A DNA stretch of 64,000 nucleotides from Streptococcus parauberis NCFD 2020. Lineage in GTDB: Bacteria > Bacillota > Bacilli > Lactobacillales > Streptococcaceae. The stretch lies in the NCBI RefSeq assembly GCF_000187935.1, contig NZ_AEUT02000001.1:930001-994000 (forward strand), in the 5' to 3' direction. Numbering within the stretch: the stretch's first letter is position 1; each line of letters begins with the position of its first letter. Of the stretch, positions 26,477-37,845 are shown piece after piece. A program made the translations under genes and the position numbers. The notes under the pieces were generated by a model. That model was not told the DNA's origin and searched no databases. It saw only the letters and a list, made by a program, of their open reading frames with translations.

Positions 26477-29270
26477 ATTTAGTTTCAAATCCTTCAGCTA
26501 CTGCCTCTGGGAAATTTTCTTCAATTATTTTTGCACTTGCATCACAGACAAATGCTCCATAAGGACGCATTCTAGTTGTCGGATCAACGCGGCGAGAACG
26601 CTCACACACTTCACCTACTGCATGTTCTACAGTAAATGCAACACCATCAAATGCTATTGCATTTTCAGGCGCTTCTTCTAAATCAGCAACTGTCAATTGA
26701 GATACAATCATTAATAGTGCAATATCACTATCTAAAGCTGTTAATAATGTTTTGACATGCGGACTAGCATAGACTGTCAAGTGTGCTTCAAGAGATTTAC
26801 CGATAATTTTCTCATTACGAGCTTCTTCTAAAGCTTTTTGAGCTTGTGTACGTAGAGTCATGAAAGCTTCCCATGCAGATAAAATATCCTCTTCACCTTC
26901 ATAGCTTTCAGCTAGAGGTAACTCTGATAACTGTACAAATTCTTCACTTTCAAATTCTAAATAGGACCAGATTTCCTCAGCTGTATGAGGTAAAATTGGT
27001 GTTAATAGTTTAGTAATTTTAACCAAAATATCATAGAATACTGTTTGCATGCGACGGCGTTCAGGGCTATTAGCTCCTTCAATATATACAACGTCTTTAG
27101 CAAAATCTAAATAAAAGGCTGATAAATCAATTGTCACAAAGTTAACAACTGCTTTGTAGATTGCCATGAAATCGTATGATGCATATGAAGTATTGATTAA
27201 TTCAACTAATTTGTTAAATTTGATTGTCATATATTTATCAACTGCAGAAAGATTTTCATAAGCTACAGCATCAGTATTTGGATTGAAATCAGACGTATTA
27301 GCAATCAAGAAACGTAGCGTATTTCTGATTTTACGATATGTTTCTGATACTTGTCCTAGAATATCCATAGATACACGGACGTCATTATCGGTGTCAACTG
27401 AAGTAACCCATAAACGCAGAATTTCTGCACCATATTGTTTAGTCACATCACTAGGTAAGATTGTATTACCTTTTGATTTAGACATTTTTTCACCCTTACC
27501 ATCAAGGACAAAACCTTGTGATAAGACTTCTTTATATGGGGCATGACCATTAACAGCAACTGATGTGATTAATGATGAATTAAACCATCCTCGGTACTGG
27601 TCTGATCCTTCTAAATAAAGATCTGCTGGGTAGTCTAAGTGTCCACGAGCATTCATTACACCATTCCAAGATGAACCTGAATCAAACCAAACATCCATGA
27701 TATCTGTTTCTTTTGTAAACTCACCATTTGGTGAACCTGGATGAGTAAAGCCTTCAGGTAGTAATTCTTTTGCTTCTTTCTTCCACCAGATGATTGAACC
27801 TTCTTGTTCAAAAAGATTGGCAATATGGTCAGTTACTTCTTTTGTCATAATAGCTGTGCCATCCTCAGCATAGAAGATTGGTAGAGGGACACCCCATGCA
27901 CGTTGACGTGAGATTACCCAATCGCCACGGTCACGGATCATATTATAAAGACGCGTTTTACCCCATGAAGGATGGAAGTTAACTTTTTCAATTTCATCCA
28001 AGATTTCTTGTCTGAAATCTGATACTGAAGCAAACCATTGTGGAACAGCACGCCAAATGATTGGTTTTTTAGTACGCCAGTCAAATGGGTATGAGTGATT
28101 TATAACTTCACTAGCTAATAATAAGTCGCCAAGCTTTTCTTTAACAATCGGTGTCACTTTATCATAAAATTGGCCTTGGAAATCTGGTCCTGCATTTTCC
28201 ATCATGATGCCGCGCTCATCAACAGTAACAGCAACTTCTAATTTATATTTACTACCAACATTGTAGTCATCTTCACCAAAACCAGGTGCTGTATGAACAA
28301 TACCTGTACCTGTTTCAAGTGTAACGTGGTCACCTAAAATAACAAGTTCATCAACTTCTGTATCCCATGGGTGCTCAGTCACAATATATTCAAGTTCACT
28401 TCCTTTGAAGCTATTAAGGACTTCAAATTCTGGCCAACCAAATTTATTTGATAAACTTTCAAGTAAACCTTCAGCTACGACATATTTACAGTCACTTCCA
28501 GCAGGTTTAACTTGTACATAGTCCATATCTGGACCAACAGTAAGGCCACGAGATGCTGTAACCGTAAATGGTGTTGTTGTCCAAACAACGATATAAGTAT
28601 CTGTATCTAATTTACCCTTGCCATCTTTTACCTTATTGGCGTAATATAATGACGTTGAGTCAATGTCATGATACTCAATCTCAGCTTCAGCCAAAGCTGA
28701 CTCTGAAGACCATGACCAATAGACTGGTTTCGCACCGCGATAGATATAACCCTTATCAGCCATCGCACCAAATACACGAATTTGATCTGCTTCGTATTGA
28801 GGCATCAAAGTTACATAAGGGTTTTCCCAATCTGCAGAAACTCCAAGGCGTTTGAAATCTTCACGCTGTTTATCAACTTGGCTGAGTGCATAGGTACGAC
28901 ACATTTCCAAATATTCAGCCAAATCCATTTCTTTACGTTTTACACCTTTTTTAGCTAAAACTTGTTCAATTGGTAACCCATGAGTATCCCAACCTGGGAC
29001 AAATGGCGCTTGGAAGCCAGACATAGATTTTGAACGAACAATGATGTCCTTAGATATTTTATTTAAAGCATGGCCAACGTGAATATTTCCATTGGCATAG
29101 GGAGGTCCATCATGTAAATGAAAACTTGGTTTTCCTTCATTTAATTCTTGACGTTTTTTATAAAGATTAGCTTGGAACCAAGCTTCTTGCCATTGAGGCT
29201 CTTTATTAGGAAGGCCAGCACGCATTGGAAAAGCTGTTCTTCCAAGATTTAAGGTTTCTTTTAATTTCAT
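26475..29270 (-). CDS. ileS: Isoleucyl-tRNA synthetase
   Basis: It charges tRNA-Ile and edits valine. The 931-residue product has the HIGH motif as HVGH in [11 protein letters not shown], the CP1 editing domain ([15 protein letters not shown]), the KMSKSKGN loop, and an anticodon-binding C-terminal region. At the extreme C terminus the zinc-binding pattern CxxC...CxxC, usual in bacterial enzymes, reads CERS...CDAS. The second ligand of each pair is Ser, so zinc binding is doubtful. The ATG at 29270 follows a GGAG site. A T-box leader precedes the gene. It is the last gene after the division cluster. Confidence 0.97.
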   Translation of the reverse strand: MKLKETLNLGRTAFPMRAGLPNKEPQWQEAWFQANLYKKRQELNEGKPSFHLHDGPPYANGNIHVGHALNKISKDIIVRSKSMSGFQAPFVPGWDTHGLPIEQVLAKKGVKRKEMDLAEYLEMCRTYALSQVDKQREDFKRLGVSADWENPYVTLMPQYEADQIRVFGAMADKGYIYRGAKPVYWSWSSESALAEAEIEYHDIDSTSLYYANKVKDGKGKLDTDTYIVVWTTTPFTVTASRGLTVGPDMDYVQVKPAGSDCKYVVAEGLLESLSNKFGWPEFEVLNSFKGSELEYIVTEHPWDTEVDELVILGDHVTLETGTGIVHTAPGFGEDDYNVGSKYKLEVAVTVDERGIMMENAGPDFQGQFYDKVTPIVKEKLGDLLLASEVINHSYPFDWRTKKPIIWRAVPQWFASVSDFRQEILDEIEKVNFHPSWGKTRLYNMIRDRGDWVISRQRAWGVPLPIFYAEDGTAIMTKEVTDHIANLFEQEGSIIWWKKEAKELLPEGFTHPGSPNGEFTKETDIMDVWFDSGSSWNGVMNARGHLDYPADLYLEGSDQYRGWFNSSLITSVAVNGHAPYKEVLSQGFVLDGKGEKMSKSKGNTILPSDVTKQYGAEILRLWVTSVDTDNDVRVSMDILGQVSETYRKIRNTLRFLIANTSDFNPNTDAVAYENLSAVDKYMTIKFNKLVELINTSYASYDFMAIYKAVVNFVTIDLSAFYLDFAKDVVYIEGANSPERRRMQTVFYDILVKITKLLTPILPHTAEEIWSYLEFESEEFVQLSELPLAESYEGEEDILSAWEAFMTLRTQAQKALEEARNEKIIGKSLEAHLTVYASPHVKTLLTALDSDIALLMIVSQLTVADLEEAPENAIAFDGVAFTVEHAVGEVCERSRRVDPTTRMRPYGAFVCDASAKIIEENFPEAVAEGFETK

Positions 29271-29316
29271 TTTTTTAACTCCTTAGTCATAGTTCATGTT
29301 ATTGACAATATAAAAA

Positions 29317-29526
29317 GAGCTCCATCCGTAAAAGGACGAAAGCTCGTGGTACCACCTTAGTTTAGAATAATTTCTTATTCCCTCTTTCGCTCGTAAGGTG
29401 AGCAGACCTCCTAACTTACTTGGTTCAGTTAGGAAGAAAGAAAATGATAATTAAATTTACTAGGGAATGTAGAGCTCTCATCATCCTCTACTTGCTGTGA
29501 ATATTGTAAATTAAACTGTGTTTTTC
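29317..29526 (-). promoter_or_regulatory. T-box riboswitch leader of ileS
   Basis: The conserved T-box AAGGTGGTACCACG (minus strand, ending at 29345) is followed by a terminator stem with arms GAGCT (29345-29341) and AGCTC (29321-29317) and a T run. Uncharged tRNA-Ile would favour the antiterminator. An Ile codon ATC in a likely specifier region is at 29448-29446; I could not fold stem I fully. The element begins right at the divIVA stop, so its promoter is unclear and read-through from the division operon is possible. Confidence 0.88.
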
Positions 29527-30291
29527 TTATTCTTCAATATTTAATTTAAAGGTTTGTGTTTCATTAAGGTTGATTGCAGGTTCACTTGCTTCACTATTGT
29601 AATGATCAAAATTTGCATCTTCCAAATCTTTATTACTTTCATCAACACGACGTTGTAATTCTTCCATTTCCTCTGGAGTGAATTGGCGTGTTGCATCAAA
29701 TGATGCACTGTCTTCAGTTTCAGGTACTTCTTCGTTAAGAACTTCTTTCACAACTTCTTTAAAAGCAGCATCTGAATTTTGAAGATAGATTGCTGTTGGT
29801 TGCAACAATTCATCCCATTCAGGTGCATTGGCTAAGTTCAATTGAGCTTCAATAGAAGAAATAAGACGTTGATGGAAGACACGAGTTTGACGTTTCAACT
29901 CTTCTGTTTCTACTGCAACTCGTTTTGCTTCATCTGTAGCATCACGCAACATTTGGTTTGATTTCGCTTTTGACTCATCTAATAAATGTTGTGCATCATA
30001 ATTTGCTTTGCTAACAAGATTTGATGCCTCAGAATTTGCTGTAGCTTTTACTTTTTCAGCAGTTTCTTGAGCTAAGATAACTGATTGACTTAAAGATTCT
30101 TTCATTTCATCAAAATAAGAAAGTTTTTCTTCTAAATTTTTAATTTTTGCTTCGTGTTCACGGTTCTTTTTCACAAGTGCTTCATAATCGTCTACGACGA
30201 TATCTAAAAACTCGTTAACTTCTTCCTCGCTATATCCACGGAATTTTGTTTTAAATGTTTTATCTTTAATTTCAAGTGCTGTAAGTGCCAT
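29527..30291 (-). CDS. divIVA: Cell division protein DivIVA
   Basis: DivIVA marks negatively curved membrane at the septum and poles and recruits division proteins. The 254-residue product has the lipid-binding N-terminal segment ([25 protein letters not shown], in part) with the FRGY motif. The rest is almost continuous coiled coil (about residues 30-165) with an acidic tail. It lies ten bases after ylmH, in the standard streptococcal order. It is probably a substrate of the StkP-type kinase, as in pneumococcus (known of the family). Confidence 0.95.
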   Translation of the reverse strand: MALTALEIKDKTFKTKFRGYSEEEVNEFLDIVVDDYEALVKKNREHEAKIKNLEEKLSYFDEMKESLSQSVILAQETAEKVKATANSEASNLVSKANYDAQHLLDESKAKSNQMLRDATDEAKRVAVETEELKRQTRVFHQRLISSIEAQLNLANAPEWDELLQPTAIYLQNSDAAFKEVVKEVLNEEVPETEDSASFDATRQFTPEEMEELQRRVDESNKDLEDANFDHYNSEASEPAINLNETQTFKLNIEE

Positions 30292-30300
30292 TATTTCTCC

Positions 30301-31095
30301 TTATTTACGCATCGTTTTACTGATTGTTAATTTAATCTTCCCATTTTTACTTAGACCATTATCTGATTCGATTTTGAATCGACCATAACCTCTTACACTA
30401 ATCATATCGCCTAGAGCAAGATTATCTGATGTTCTAGTTACTTTACGATAATTAACTTTTACTTTTTCAGATTCAATGAATTTCATCGCCTGACTTCTGG
30501 ATATTTTGATAACTGAAGCCATAATCAGATCAATTCGCAAACTTGAAACCAAAATGTCTGTTGAAGTCATTTCATTTGCTTCCTTAATTAGCTGATTGAT
30601 TGGAATTTTTTTAAGTGTTACACTGGCTCTACCAATTTTACTAATATTTCCTAAAAAATAATTCAGTAGATGATGACTAATCATCAGTTGAGCGTAACCT
30701 TCCTCTACTAGGATATCTCCCATAGACTCTCGCTTGATTCCTAATTCATTTATCAAAGTACCTAGAATTTGCGAATGCCTTAATTGATTGAATTTAGCAT
30801 TATAATTAATTTCTAGTAAATCTAACTCAAAATCATTCTGATCAAACTGGTAATAAGCTGGTGCAATGATCACCCTGCCATATTCAGTTCCATAATAATC
30901 ATTGGAACTAAATGTTTGTAATTCGGTCGGGGCAACCAAGGATTTTAGAATATCAATTTGTCTTGGATTTAAAAAATCAGTGATATTAATAACATAAGTA
31001 TCTTCTACTCGATTAATTATTTCACTAACTTTATCAATGAACGAATATTCCTCGGGATGAAAATGTTGGTATTTATCTTTTAGATTGACCATCAT
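30301..31095 (-). CDS. ylmH: YlmH, S4-domain RNA-binding protein
   Basis: YlmH is a cytosolic S4-domain protein. In Bacillus it has been linked to stalled 50S ribosome rescue and, by position, to division. The 264-residue product has an N-terminal alpha/beta region and a C-terminal S4 domain (about residues 180-262), with RSQAMKFIESEKVKVNYRKV and GDMISVRGYGRF. Its ATG overlaps the ylmG stop by four bases (ATGA). It keeps the ylmG-ylmH-divIVA order. Confidence 0.92.
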   Translation of the reverse strand: MMVNLKDKYQHFHPEEYSFIDKVSEIINRVEDTYVINITDFLNPRQIDILKSLVAPTELQTFSSNDYYGTEYGRVIIAPAYYQFDQNDFELDLLEINYNAKFNQLRHSQILGTLINELGIKRESMGDILVEEGYAQLMISHHLLNYFLGNISKIGRASVTLKKIPINQLIKEANEMTSTDILVSSLRIDLIMASVIKISRSQAMKFIESEKVKVNYRKVTRTSDNLALGDMISVRGYGRFKIESDNGLSKNGKIKLTISKTMRK

Positions 31096-31346
31096 ATAAA
31101 AATCTGGATTAAAATTCTACTAAGAAAGTTCAAGGCAAGAATTACGACTAAAATAGTGAAGTCCATTCCAGCAAACTGTAATGGCAGATTTTTAAAAGGT
31201 TTAATTAGTGGTTCAACTAACTGACGAATTAAACGGCCTAAAGTTGTATCATATGCTCCTGGAAACCAAGATAATAAAGCATAGCCAACTAACAAATAGG
31301 TGTATAGTCTTATGATATTAAGTAAAATATATAAAATAAATCCCAT
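31092..31346 (-). CDS. ylmG: YlmG/YggT family membrane protein
   Basis: The 84-residue integral membrane protein has two hydrophobic segments (about 3-25 and 62-82), separated by the conserved loop SWFPGAYDTTLGRLIRQLVEP, read in part. YggT proteins are found in division clusters of bacteria and in chloroplast division. Their role is not clear, but they may affect nucleoid or septum placement. It sits three bases from sepF and overlaps ylmH, so the products are likely made together. Confidence 0.9.
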   Translation of the reverse strand: MGFILYILLNIIRLYTYLLVGYALLSWFPGAYDTTLGRLIRQLVEPLIKPFKNLPLQFAGMDFTILVVILALNFLSRILIQIFI

Positions 31347-31349
31347 AGA

Positions 31350-32009
31350 TTAACGTCTCTTCATATCAAAATCATATCCAAAATCTTGATTACTATTTGG
31401 GATATTCATATCTTCAATATTAACAGATACATTTGATGGGGTCAACAAATACATAGAAGACCCAACTTTCTGTAAGGTTCCATAAAGAACTTTACTAGCT
31501 CCATCAATAAAATCAAGACAACGTCTTGCTTGAGCATCCAACATAAATTGAAAATCAATCAATACACATTCATTTTCAATAAGTAGATCAACAATTTCTT
31601 GGGCATCTTCGTAACGTTTAGGATACTTCAAAGCAATTGTTGTTTGACCTTGGTTAGAATTTGCCTGAATGTGATTATTTTTATTTGTTGGTGCAGAAGT
31701 TTGATAAGAGTTTTGACTTGCTCTTCTTTCACTAGCATCAGTAACTTGTCCACGTGATTGATATCCAGTTGAATATTGTTCACTTGCTCTTTGACTACTT
31801 GTAGGTTGAACCGGACGTGTAGTAGCTTGACTTGGTCGAGCTTGTTGCTGAACAGGTCTAGTGGGTTGTTGAGGTTGACTTGGTCTAGTTGCTTGCTGAG
31901 GTCTAGCCTGTTCCGCATTAATCGGAGCTTGCTCTTCACCTTCAACTTCACTAACTTCGTCAGTATCAAAATAAGAAATCATCTTATTGAATGTGTCTTT
32001 AAGTGCCAT
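31350..32009 (-). CDS. sepF: Cell division protein SepF
   Basis: SepF binds membrane and FtsZ and shapes the Z-ring. The 219-residue product has an amphipathic N-terminal membrane helix ([14 protein letters not shown]). A long low-complexity linker rich in Arg-Pro-Gln-Ser-Thr follows at about residues 25-110, with repeated RPxQ units. The conserved SepF core at about 125-210 contains [20 protein letters not shown] and FLDGASK-like [11 protein letters not shown]. The frame extends to 32021, but ATG 32009 has TGGAGA upstream and gives the family start. The linker is encoded by CAA-rich repeats. Confidence 0.94.
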   Translation of the reverse strand: MALKDTFNKMISYFDTDEVSEVEGEEQAPINAEQARPQQATRPSQPQQPTRPVQQQARPSQATTRPVQPTSSQRASEQYSTGYQSRGQVTDASERRASQNSYQTSAPTNKNNHIQANSNQGQTTIALKYPKRYEDAQEIVDLLIENECVLIDFQFMLDAQARRCLDFIDGASKVLYGTLQKVGSSMYLLTPSNVSVNIEDMNIPNSNQDFGYDFDMKRR

Positions 32010-32021
32010 ATAGTTCTCCAT

Positions 32022-32693
32022 TTACTTGAAGAAAGAAGATCCGATTCTTACAAAAGTTGCACCTTCTTGAATGGCAATTTTATAATCACCACTCATCCCC
32101 ATGCTTAATTCTGTAAAAGGCATATTCTTTCTGTTTTCTGACTCAAGCTTAAGTCTTAATTTATTTGCTTTTTTAAAAATATCCCTAATGGTTCCTTCAC
32201 TAGCTCCAAGCGGTGCCATCGTCATTAATCCAACGAGTTGAATCTGATTCAATTGAGCTAGCTCTTCAATAACCTGTGGAAGTTCAGAAATCGTAAAACC
32301 ATGTTTACTTTCTTCTTCAGAAATATTTACTTGTAAAAAACACTTAATTGGATGCTTAGCTCTTTTTTGAATTTCTTCAGCAAGACTTACCGAATCTAGA
32401 GCATGAAAATAGTCTACCAAATTAATAACAGATTTAACTTTACGGCGTTGGAGACTGCCAATCAAATGCCAAGTTAAGTCTTTGTTTTTTAATGATTCAT
32501 ATTTATCTAAAAATTTATCTACTCTATTTTCAGCAATATGAGTCAATCCAGTTTCCATCAAGGCACCAGCGATACCTGCATCTACATATTTTGTAACAGC
32601 AATTACATTTATGTCTTCAGGGTTTCGATGGGCCTCAATTGCCGCCGTTCCAACATCTTTTAAAACTTGATCTCTATTTTTTTGTAAATCCAT
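32022..32693 (-). CDS. ylmE: YggS/YlmE pyridoxal phosphate homeostasis protein
   Basis: This single-domain PLP-binding TIM-barrel protein of the COG0325 family keeps vitamin B6 and amino/keto acid pools in balance. It has no known catalytic reaction. The 223-residue length is typical. The PLP lysine is in INVIAVTKYVDA near residue 36, the phosphate-binding stretch is in SMGMSGDYKIAIQEGATFVRIGS near the C terminus, and the stretch FLQVNISEEESKHGF is typical. It starts eight bases after ftsZ ends, and sepF follows. Confidence 0.93.
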   Translation of the reverse strand: MDLQKNRDQVLKDVGTAAIEAHRNPEDINVIAVTKYVDAGIAGALMETGLTHIAENRVDKFLDKYESLKNKDLTWHLIGSLQRRKVKSVINLVDYFHALDSVSLAEEIQKRAKHPIKCFLQVNISEEESKHGFTISELPQVIEELAQLNQIQLVGLMTMAPLGASEGTIRDIFKKANKLRLKLESENRKNMPFTELSMGMSGDYKIAIQEGATFVRIGSSFFK

Positions 32694-32701
32694 AATGTAA
32701 A

Positions 32702-34045
<1,344 letters not shown>

Positions 34046-34064
34046 TCACTTTTATTACTATCTA

Positions 34065-35432
34065 TTAATCAAACATACTTCCAAAAATACCACGAACGCG
34101 ATCACCTAATTTTTGTTTAGGTTGAGTTGGTTCTTGAGAATTATAATCTACTGGAGCAACTGGCTGTTGGTTATAATTTGAAGTTTGTGTTGATGGTCTT
34201 GATTCATTGAAATTAGGAACATAATTATCACGTCCAGCAAAATCAATTGGTTTGCGTCTTAACATTTCTTCACCTGAAACCGCATTTTGTGCCAAAACAT
34301 CAACTTCAGACATTTTGCCTACGAATTCTACAAGGCTGATAACATTTGCAAACATTGGATTTCTGATACCTACTTGATTCGGTACATGTAATTTAACATT
34401 TGTTCCTAGGATTTCTTGAGCTACATCAACTACACCTGGCATAATTGCGCCACCGCCTACTAAAACGATACCACCAGGTAAATCAAGTAAACGTCCACGT
34501 TCTAAATCTTGTTTTACACGATCTAAAATATGACGAACACGAGCAGAAACAATTTCAGAGAGATAACGTTCTGTTACTTCTACTGGTTCCTCACTACCAA
34601 CTACATCGACTTTTACAGTTTCAGTTTCACTTGCTTCGTTGACATTTGCTTGACCAAAATTAAATTTTAAAGCTTCTGCAATTGACATTGATGTCTTAAG
34701 AACTTTTGAAATATCTTTGGTGATATAATCGCCACCTTCAGTATAGATATTTGTATATTGTAATTCTTGAGCACGCATTGTCGCAACAGTTGTTTGACCG
34801 CCACCCATATCAATTACAGTAGCACCAAATTCTCGTTCACCTTCGTTAAGAACAGTCCTTGCCATTGCTAAAGGTGTGATGATAATGTTCTCAACAGAGA
34901 TACCAGCACGTTCAACCGTCTTACGAAGATTGTGTAGAATGGTACTTGGTCCTGTATAAATTAGACCACGCATCTCTAAACGAATCCCCATCATTCCACG
35001 AGGATCACGAATTCCTTGGAATCCATCAACGATAAACTCTTCAGGAACTAAAGAAATCACTTCACGTTCTGGTGTGATACTTTTTGTAAGTGCTGATTTA
35101 ACGACGCTATCAACGTCTTCATCTTTAATTTCTTTTGATTCACTTGGGACCGGAATCATGCCTTGTGATGGTTCAATTTGAAGAAGATTAGCTGGTAACC
35201 CAACATTAATCTTATCAATTGTCATCCCAGCTTTTTCTTCCGCTTGCTCAACAGCTGTTTTAATTGCAGCAGCTGCTGCTTCAATATCAATAATTATTCC
35301 ATCTTTTACGCCTGTACTAGGGATATTACTAACACCAATCACGTTCATTTCGCCAGAAATAAATTCTGCGACAAGAACTTTTATTGAGCTAGTTCCTATA
35401 TCCAAACCAGTAAAAAAGCCATTCCTAGCCAT
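34065..35432 (-). CDS. ftsA: Cell division protein FtsA
   Basis: This actin-like ATPase anchors FtsZ to the membrane. The 455-residue product contains the phosphate-1 motif GLDIGTSSIKVLVAE (residues 9-23), the FtsA-specific 1c subdomain, the phosphate-2 region VIDMGGGQTTVA, and the adenosine motif LVGGGAIMPGVVD. A variable linker ends in an amphipathic membrane-targeting helix (LGDRVRGIFGSMFD). It is the first gene of the division cluster; a strong terminator lies upstream, after divIB. Confidence 0.97.
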   Translation of the reverse strand: MARNGFFTGLDIGTSSIKVLVAEFISGEMNVIGVSNIPSTGVKDGIIIDIEAAAAAIKTAVEQAEEKAGMTIDKINVGLPANLLQIEPSQGMIPVPSESKEIKDEDVDSVVKSALTKSITPEREVISLVPEEFIVDGFQGIRDPRGMMGIRLEMRGLIYTGPSTILHNLRKTVERAGISVENIIITPLAMARTVLNEGEREFGATVIDMGGGQTTVATMRAQELQYTNIYTEGGDYITKDISKVLKTSMSIAEALKFNFGQANVNEASETETVKVDVVGSEEPVEVTERYLSEIVSARVRHILDRVKQDLERGRLLDLPGGIVLVGGGAIMPGVVDVAQEILGTNVKLHVPNQVGIRNPMFANVISLVEFVGKMSEVDVLAQNAVSGEEMLRRKPIDFAGRDNYVPNFNESRPSTQTSNYNQQPVAPVDYNSQEPTQPKQKLGDRVRGIFGSMFD

Positions 35433-35515
35433 TCACTTGACCTCACTATCTTTCCAAACTTTTACTATTCTAAAATCTGTTAAAAACAGAATTATTCAGT
35501 CAATATTATAACATA

Positions 35516-35550
35516 AAAAAGCGCGAAATGTTATCATTTTACGCTTTTTG
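35516..35550. terminator. Terminator between divIB and ftsA
   Basis: Stem AAAAAGCG (35516-35523) / CGCTTTTT (35542-35549), with an inner GAAATG / CATTT extension and T tracts on both ends. Because it lies between divIB and ftsA, it separates the murD-murG-divIB unit from the ftsA cluster. A -10-like TATAAT follows in the direction of ftsA, but no convincing -35 was found. Confidence 0.75.
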
Positions 35551-35619
35551 TTATATAAACTTAATCTTTTACCTCATTTAAATTTTAACTAATAATCGCT
35601 GAAATTTTTAGGAATTTTT

Positions 35620-36768
35620 TTATTGTGGAATTTGTGTCTCTACTGGCACAGGTGCCTCTGCTTCACTCGATGTTTCAGTCGTAGTGTCTTGAGACGAACT
35701 TGCTGTTTGACTGGAAGAATTTGAAGTATCTGTCGACTGAGTTTTCTCCTTCTTGTTTGCATCAGCATTAGCATCAACTTTTTTAACAGGCTGTGCTTCT
35801 ATTTCTGCTGTCGTTGAATAAATGCCAACTTCCATATCAATAATCGATTTTTCCTTTAACTTTTTCTTGATTTTCAAGTAATAAGGCATTTTTGTTTCAA
35901 GCTGTGATTGAGGTACACGAACAGTATTGCCATCATGCATTTCAATCACTATCAAATCCGAAGTAGATTTGGAATTAGCTGGTGAAACAGACTTAATATT
36001 AGTAACTATTTTTTCAGGTAATTTTGTTAATGTTTTTACTAAATTTTGAATATCATTTTCATTAGTTAAATTGATAATTAAATATTCTTTTGGTAATTCA
36101 CTTTCTTTAACGACCTTAACACGCACACCATTTTCTAAAATTGGTTGAAAACCTGTTTTTTCTTGAGCATATGCAATAATTTTGTATTCCTTAACCTTGA
36201 AAGTAAAGTGGTTAAAGAAGCTATACTTAATTGAAACATCTTTTACCCAAGGATTTGTTTTAGTAATATTAGATTCAAATTTAGATGCGGATTTAATAAC
36301 TGTGAAGATATAATCTGAGTCACGGATATCACTTTGTTTTATCAGACTATTAAGACTGGTATGGCTATTCCCATCAGCTTTGAAATCCTTTATTTTACTA
36401 AAAGGCGTCATTAAAAAGACTGAAATAAATAAAATTAGAAAACTTATTAATAAGACAGGTAACGCTTTAATTAACGCAATCTGACGTTTCGTTTTTGATT
36501 TTTTTTCTTTATGAAGTTTTTGTTTCTTTTGATTTTTTTCAGGACTTTCAACAACTTCCTCAGTTTCCGTCACCTCAGTCTCATTAGAGGACTCCAACTT
36601 TTTTTCAACTTGTTGAATTTGCTCTTTTTTCTCAATCCGTAATTTTTCTCTTAAAGCTTCATCTTCTTTAGCTTCTTTTTTCTTTTTTTCGATAAATTCC
36701 AGATTTCGTTTTTGCCACTCTGTTAAAACAACGGGCTCATTTGGAGTCTTTTTTTTATTTTTTGCCAT
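35620..36768 (-). CDS. divIB: Cell division protein DivIB/FtsQ
   Basis: DivIB forms the DivIB-DivIC-FtsL complex that controls septal wall synthesis. The 382-residue product has a long, charged, coiled cytoplasmic part (about 1-100, Lys/Glu-rich). One membrane segment (about 105-128) and a POTRA domain starting near KIDFK-like KDFKADGNSHTSLNSLI follow, then the beta domain. A Ser/Thr/Ala-rich extracellular tail from about 335 ends it. The order murD-murG-divIB is classical in streptococci. It starts three bases after murG ends. Confidence 0.94.
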   Translation of the reverse strand: MAKNKKKTPNEPVVLTEWQKRNLEFIEKKKKEAKEDEALREKLRIEKKEQIQQVEKKLESSNETEVTETEEVVESPEKNQKKQKLHKEKKSKTKRQIALIKALPVLLISFLILFISVFLMTPFSKIKDFKADGNSHTSLNSLIKQSDIRDSDYIFTVIKSASKFESNITKTNPWVKDVSIKYSFFNHFTFKVKEYKIIAYAQEKTGFQPILENGVRVKVVKESELPKEYLIINLTNENDIQNLVKTLTKLPEKIVTNIKSVSPANSKSTSDLIVIEMHDGNTVRVPQSQLETKMPYYLKIKKKLKEKSIIDMEVGIYSTTAEIEAQPVKKVDANADANKKEKTQSTDTSNSSSQTASSSQDTTTETSSEAEAPVPVETQIPQ

Positions 36769-36771
36769 TTA

Positions 36772-37845
36772 TCATCCTTTAGTCTGCCAGCCCATATCAG
36801 TGATTAATAATTCATAAAAACGGTCTGGAGATTTAATTTCTTTGGCCATTGCCATGGATTGAACATATGAATCTGATTCTTTCACCAATTGATTGATTTC
36901 AGACTCTAAAGTTTCGAATGTCAACTGATCTTCTGCTATTTGACGAGCATAATGATGTTTTTCAAAATATGCAGCATTTTCTAATTGATCACCGCGTGAA
37001 GCTTCTTTTCCTAGGGGAACAATTACATGCAATTTTTGCATAGCCAATAATTCAAAAAGTGTATTGGAGCCTCCGCGAGTAACGACAACATCAGCCATAT
37101 CCATCAGTGGTTGATAAAGATCCGTAACATACTCAACGCGGTAGCAATTTTTACCTAAATAATTTAATTCTGAGTGTCCAGTAATATTTATGACGTTGAA
37201 CTTATCCATCAATTCCGGATGCTTGCTGATAAAGTCATTAAAAACCTTTGCACCAGCTGATCCACCTACAAAAAGCAGTGTTTTAAGGGATTGATCAAAA
37301 TGACTTTTGATTTCTCTCATTTCAGGAAAATTTTCTTCAATTTTTGGTTTTACTTTAGTAACTGCACCAACGTGCTTCATCTTTGCAAGTGGATGTTCTT
37401 GAGCAAAAGTTGTATACATAATTGTCGCAAATTTCAAAGCGATTTTATTTGCTAAGCCCATTGAAAGATCTGACTCGTGGACATAAACAGGAACACCTAG
37501 TACTTTAGATGCCACCACAGGCGGTACAGAAACAAAGCCACCTTTAGAAAAGAGAGCTTTAGGGCGTATTTTAGCAATGATGGCTAAGGACTGAAGTAAT
37601 CCAATACCTACTTTAAAGACATCTAAAAAATTTTGCCATGAAAAATAACGTCTCAATTTACCTGTCATAATACCATGAAAAGCAACATCTAAATTAGACT
37701 TTTTGATTTCCTGATATTCAATCCCGTTTTTATCACCAATATAGTGAACTTCCCAACCATCATCGATAAACTTGGGGATTAAAATAAGATTCAAGGTAAC
37801 ATGTCCAACAGTTCCACCACCAGTGAAAAGAATACGTTTTGCCAT
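36772..37845 (-). CDS. murG: UDP-GlcNAc:lipid I N-acetylglucosaminyltransferase
   Basis: MurG converts lipid I to lipid II at the inner face of the membrane. The 357-residue product has the first glycine loop [14 protein letters not shown] near residue 8 and the [15 protein letters not shown] stretch. The second glycine loop is in [16 protein letters not shown], and the donor-binding motif is [15 protein letters not shown]. The first glycine loop carries the streptococcal variant [10 protein letters not shown]. Its start overlaps the murD stop by one base. It sits within the murD-murG-divIB unit. Confidence 0.97.
   Translation of the reverse strand: MAKRILFTGGGTVGHVTLNLILIPKFIDDGWEVHYIGDKNGIEYQEIKKSNLDVAFHGIMTGKLRRYFSWQNFLDVFKVGIGLLQSLAIIAKIRPKALFSKGGFVSVPPVVASKVLGVPVYVHESDLSMGLANKIALKFATIMYTTFAQEHPLAKMKHVGAVTKVKPKIEENFPEMREIKSHFDQSLKTLLFVGGSAGAKVFNDFISKHPELMDKFNVINITGHSELNYLGKNCYRVEYVTDLYQPLMDMADVVVTRGGSNTLFELLAMQKLHVIVPLGKEASRGDQLENAAYFEKHHYARQIAEDQLTFETLESEINQLVKESDSYVQSMAMAKEIKSPDRFYELLITDMGWQTKG

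Noticed and set aside
31776..32108. Plus-strand Ser/Leu-rich frame opposite sepF and ylmE
   Set aside because: It is the antisense of the CAA-rich SepF linker; composition is explained by that repeat.
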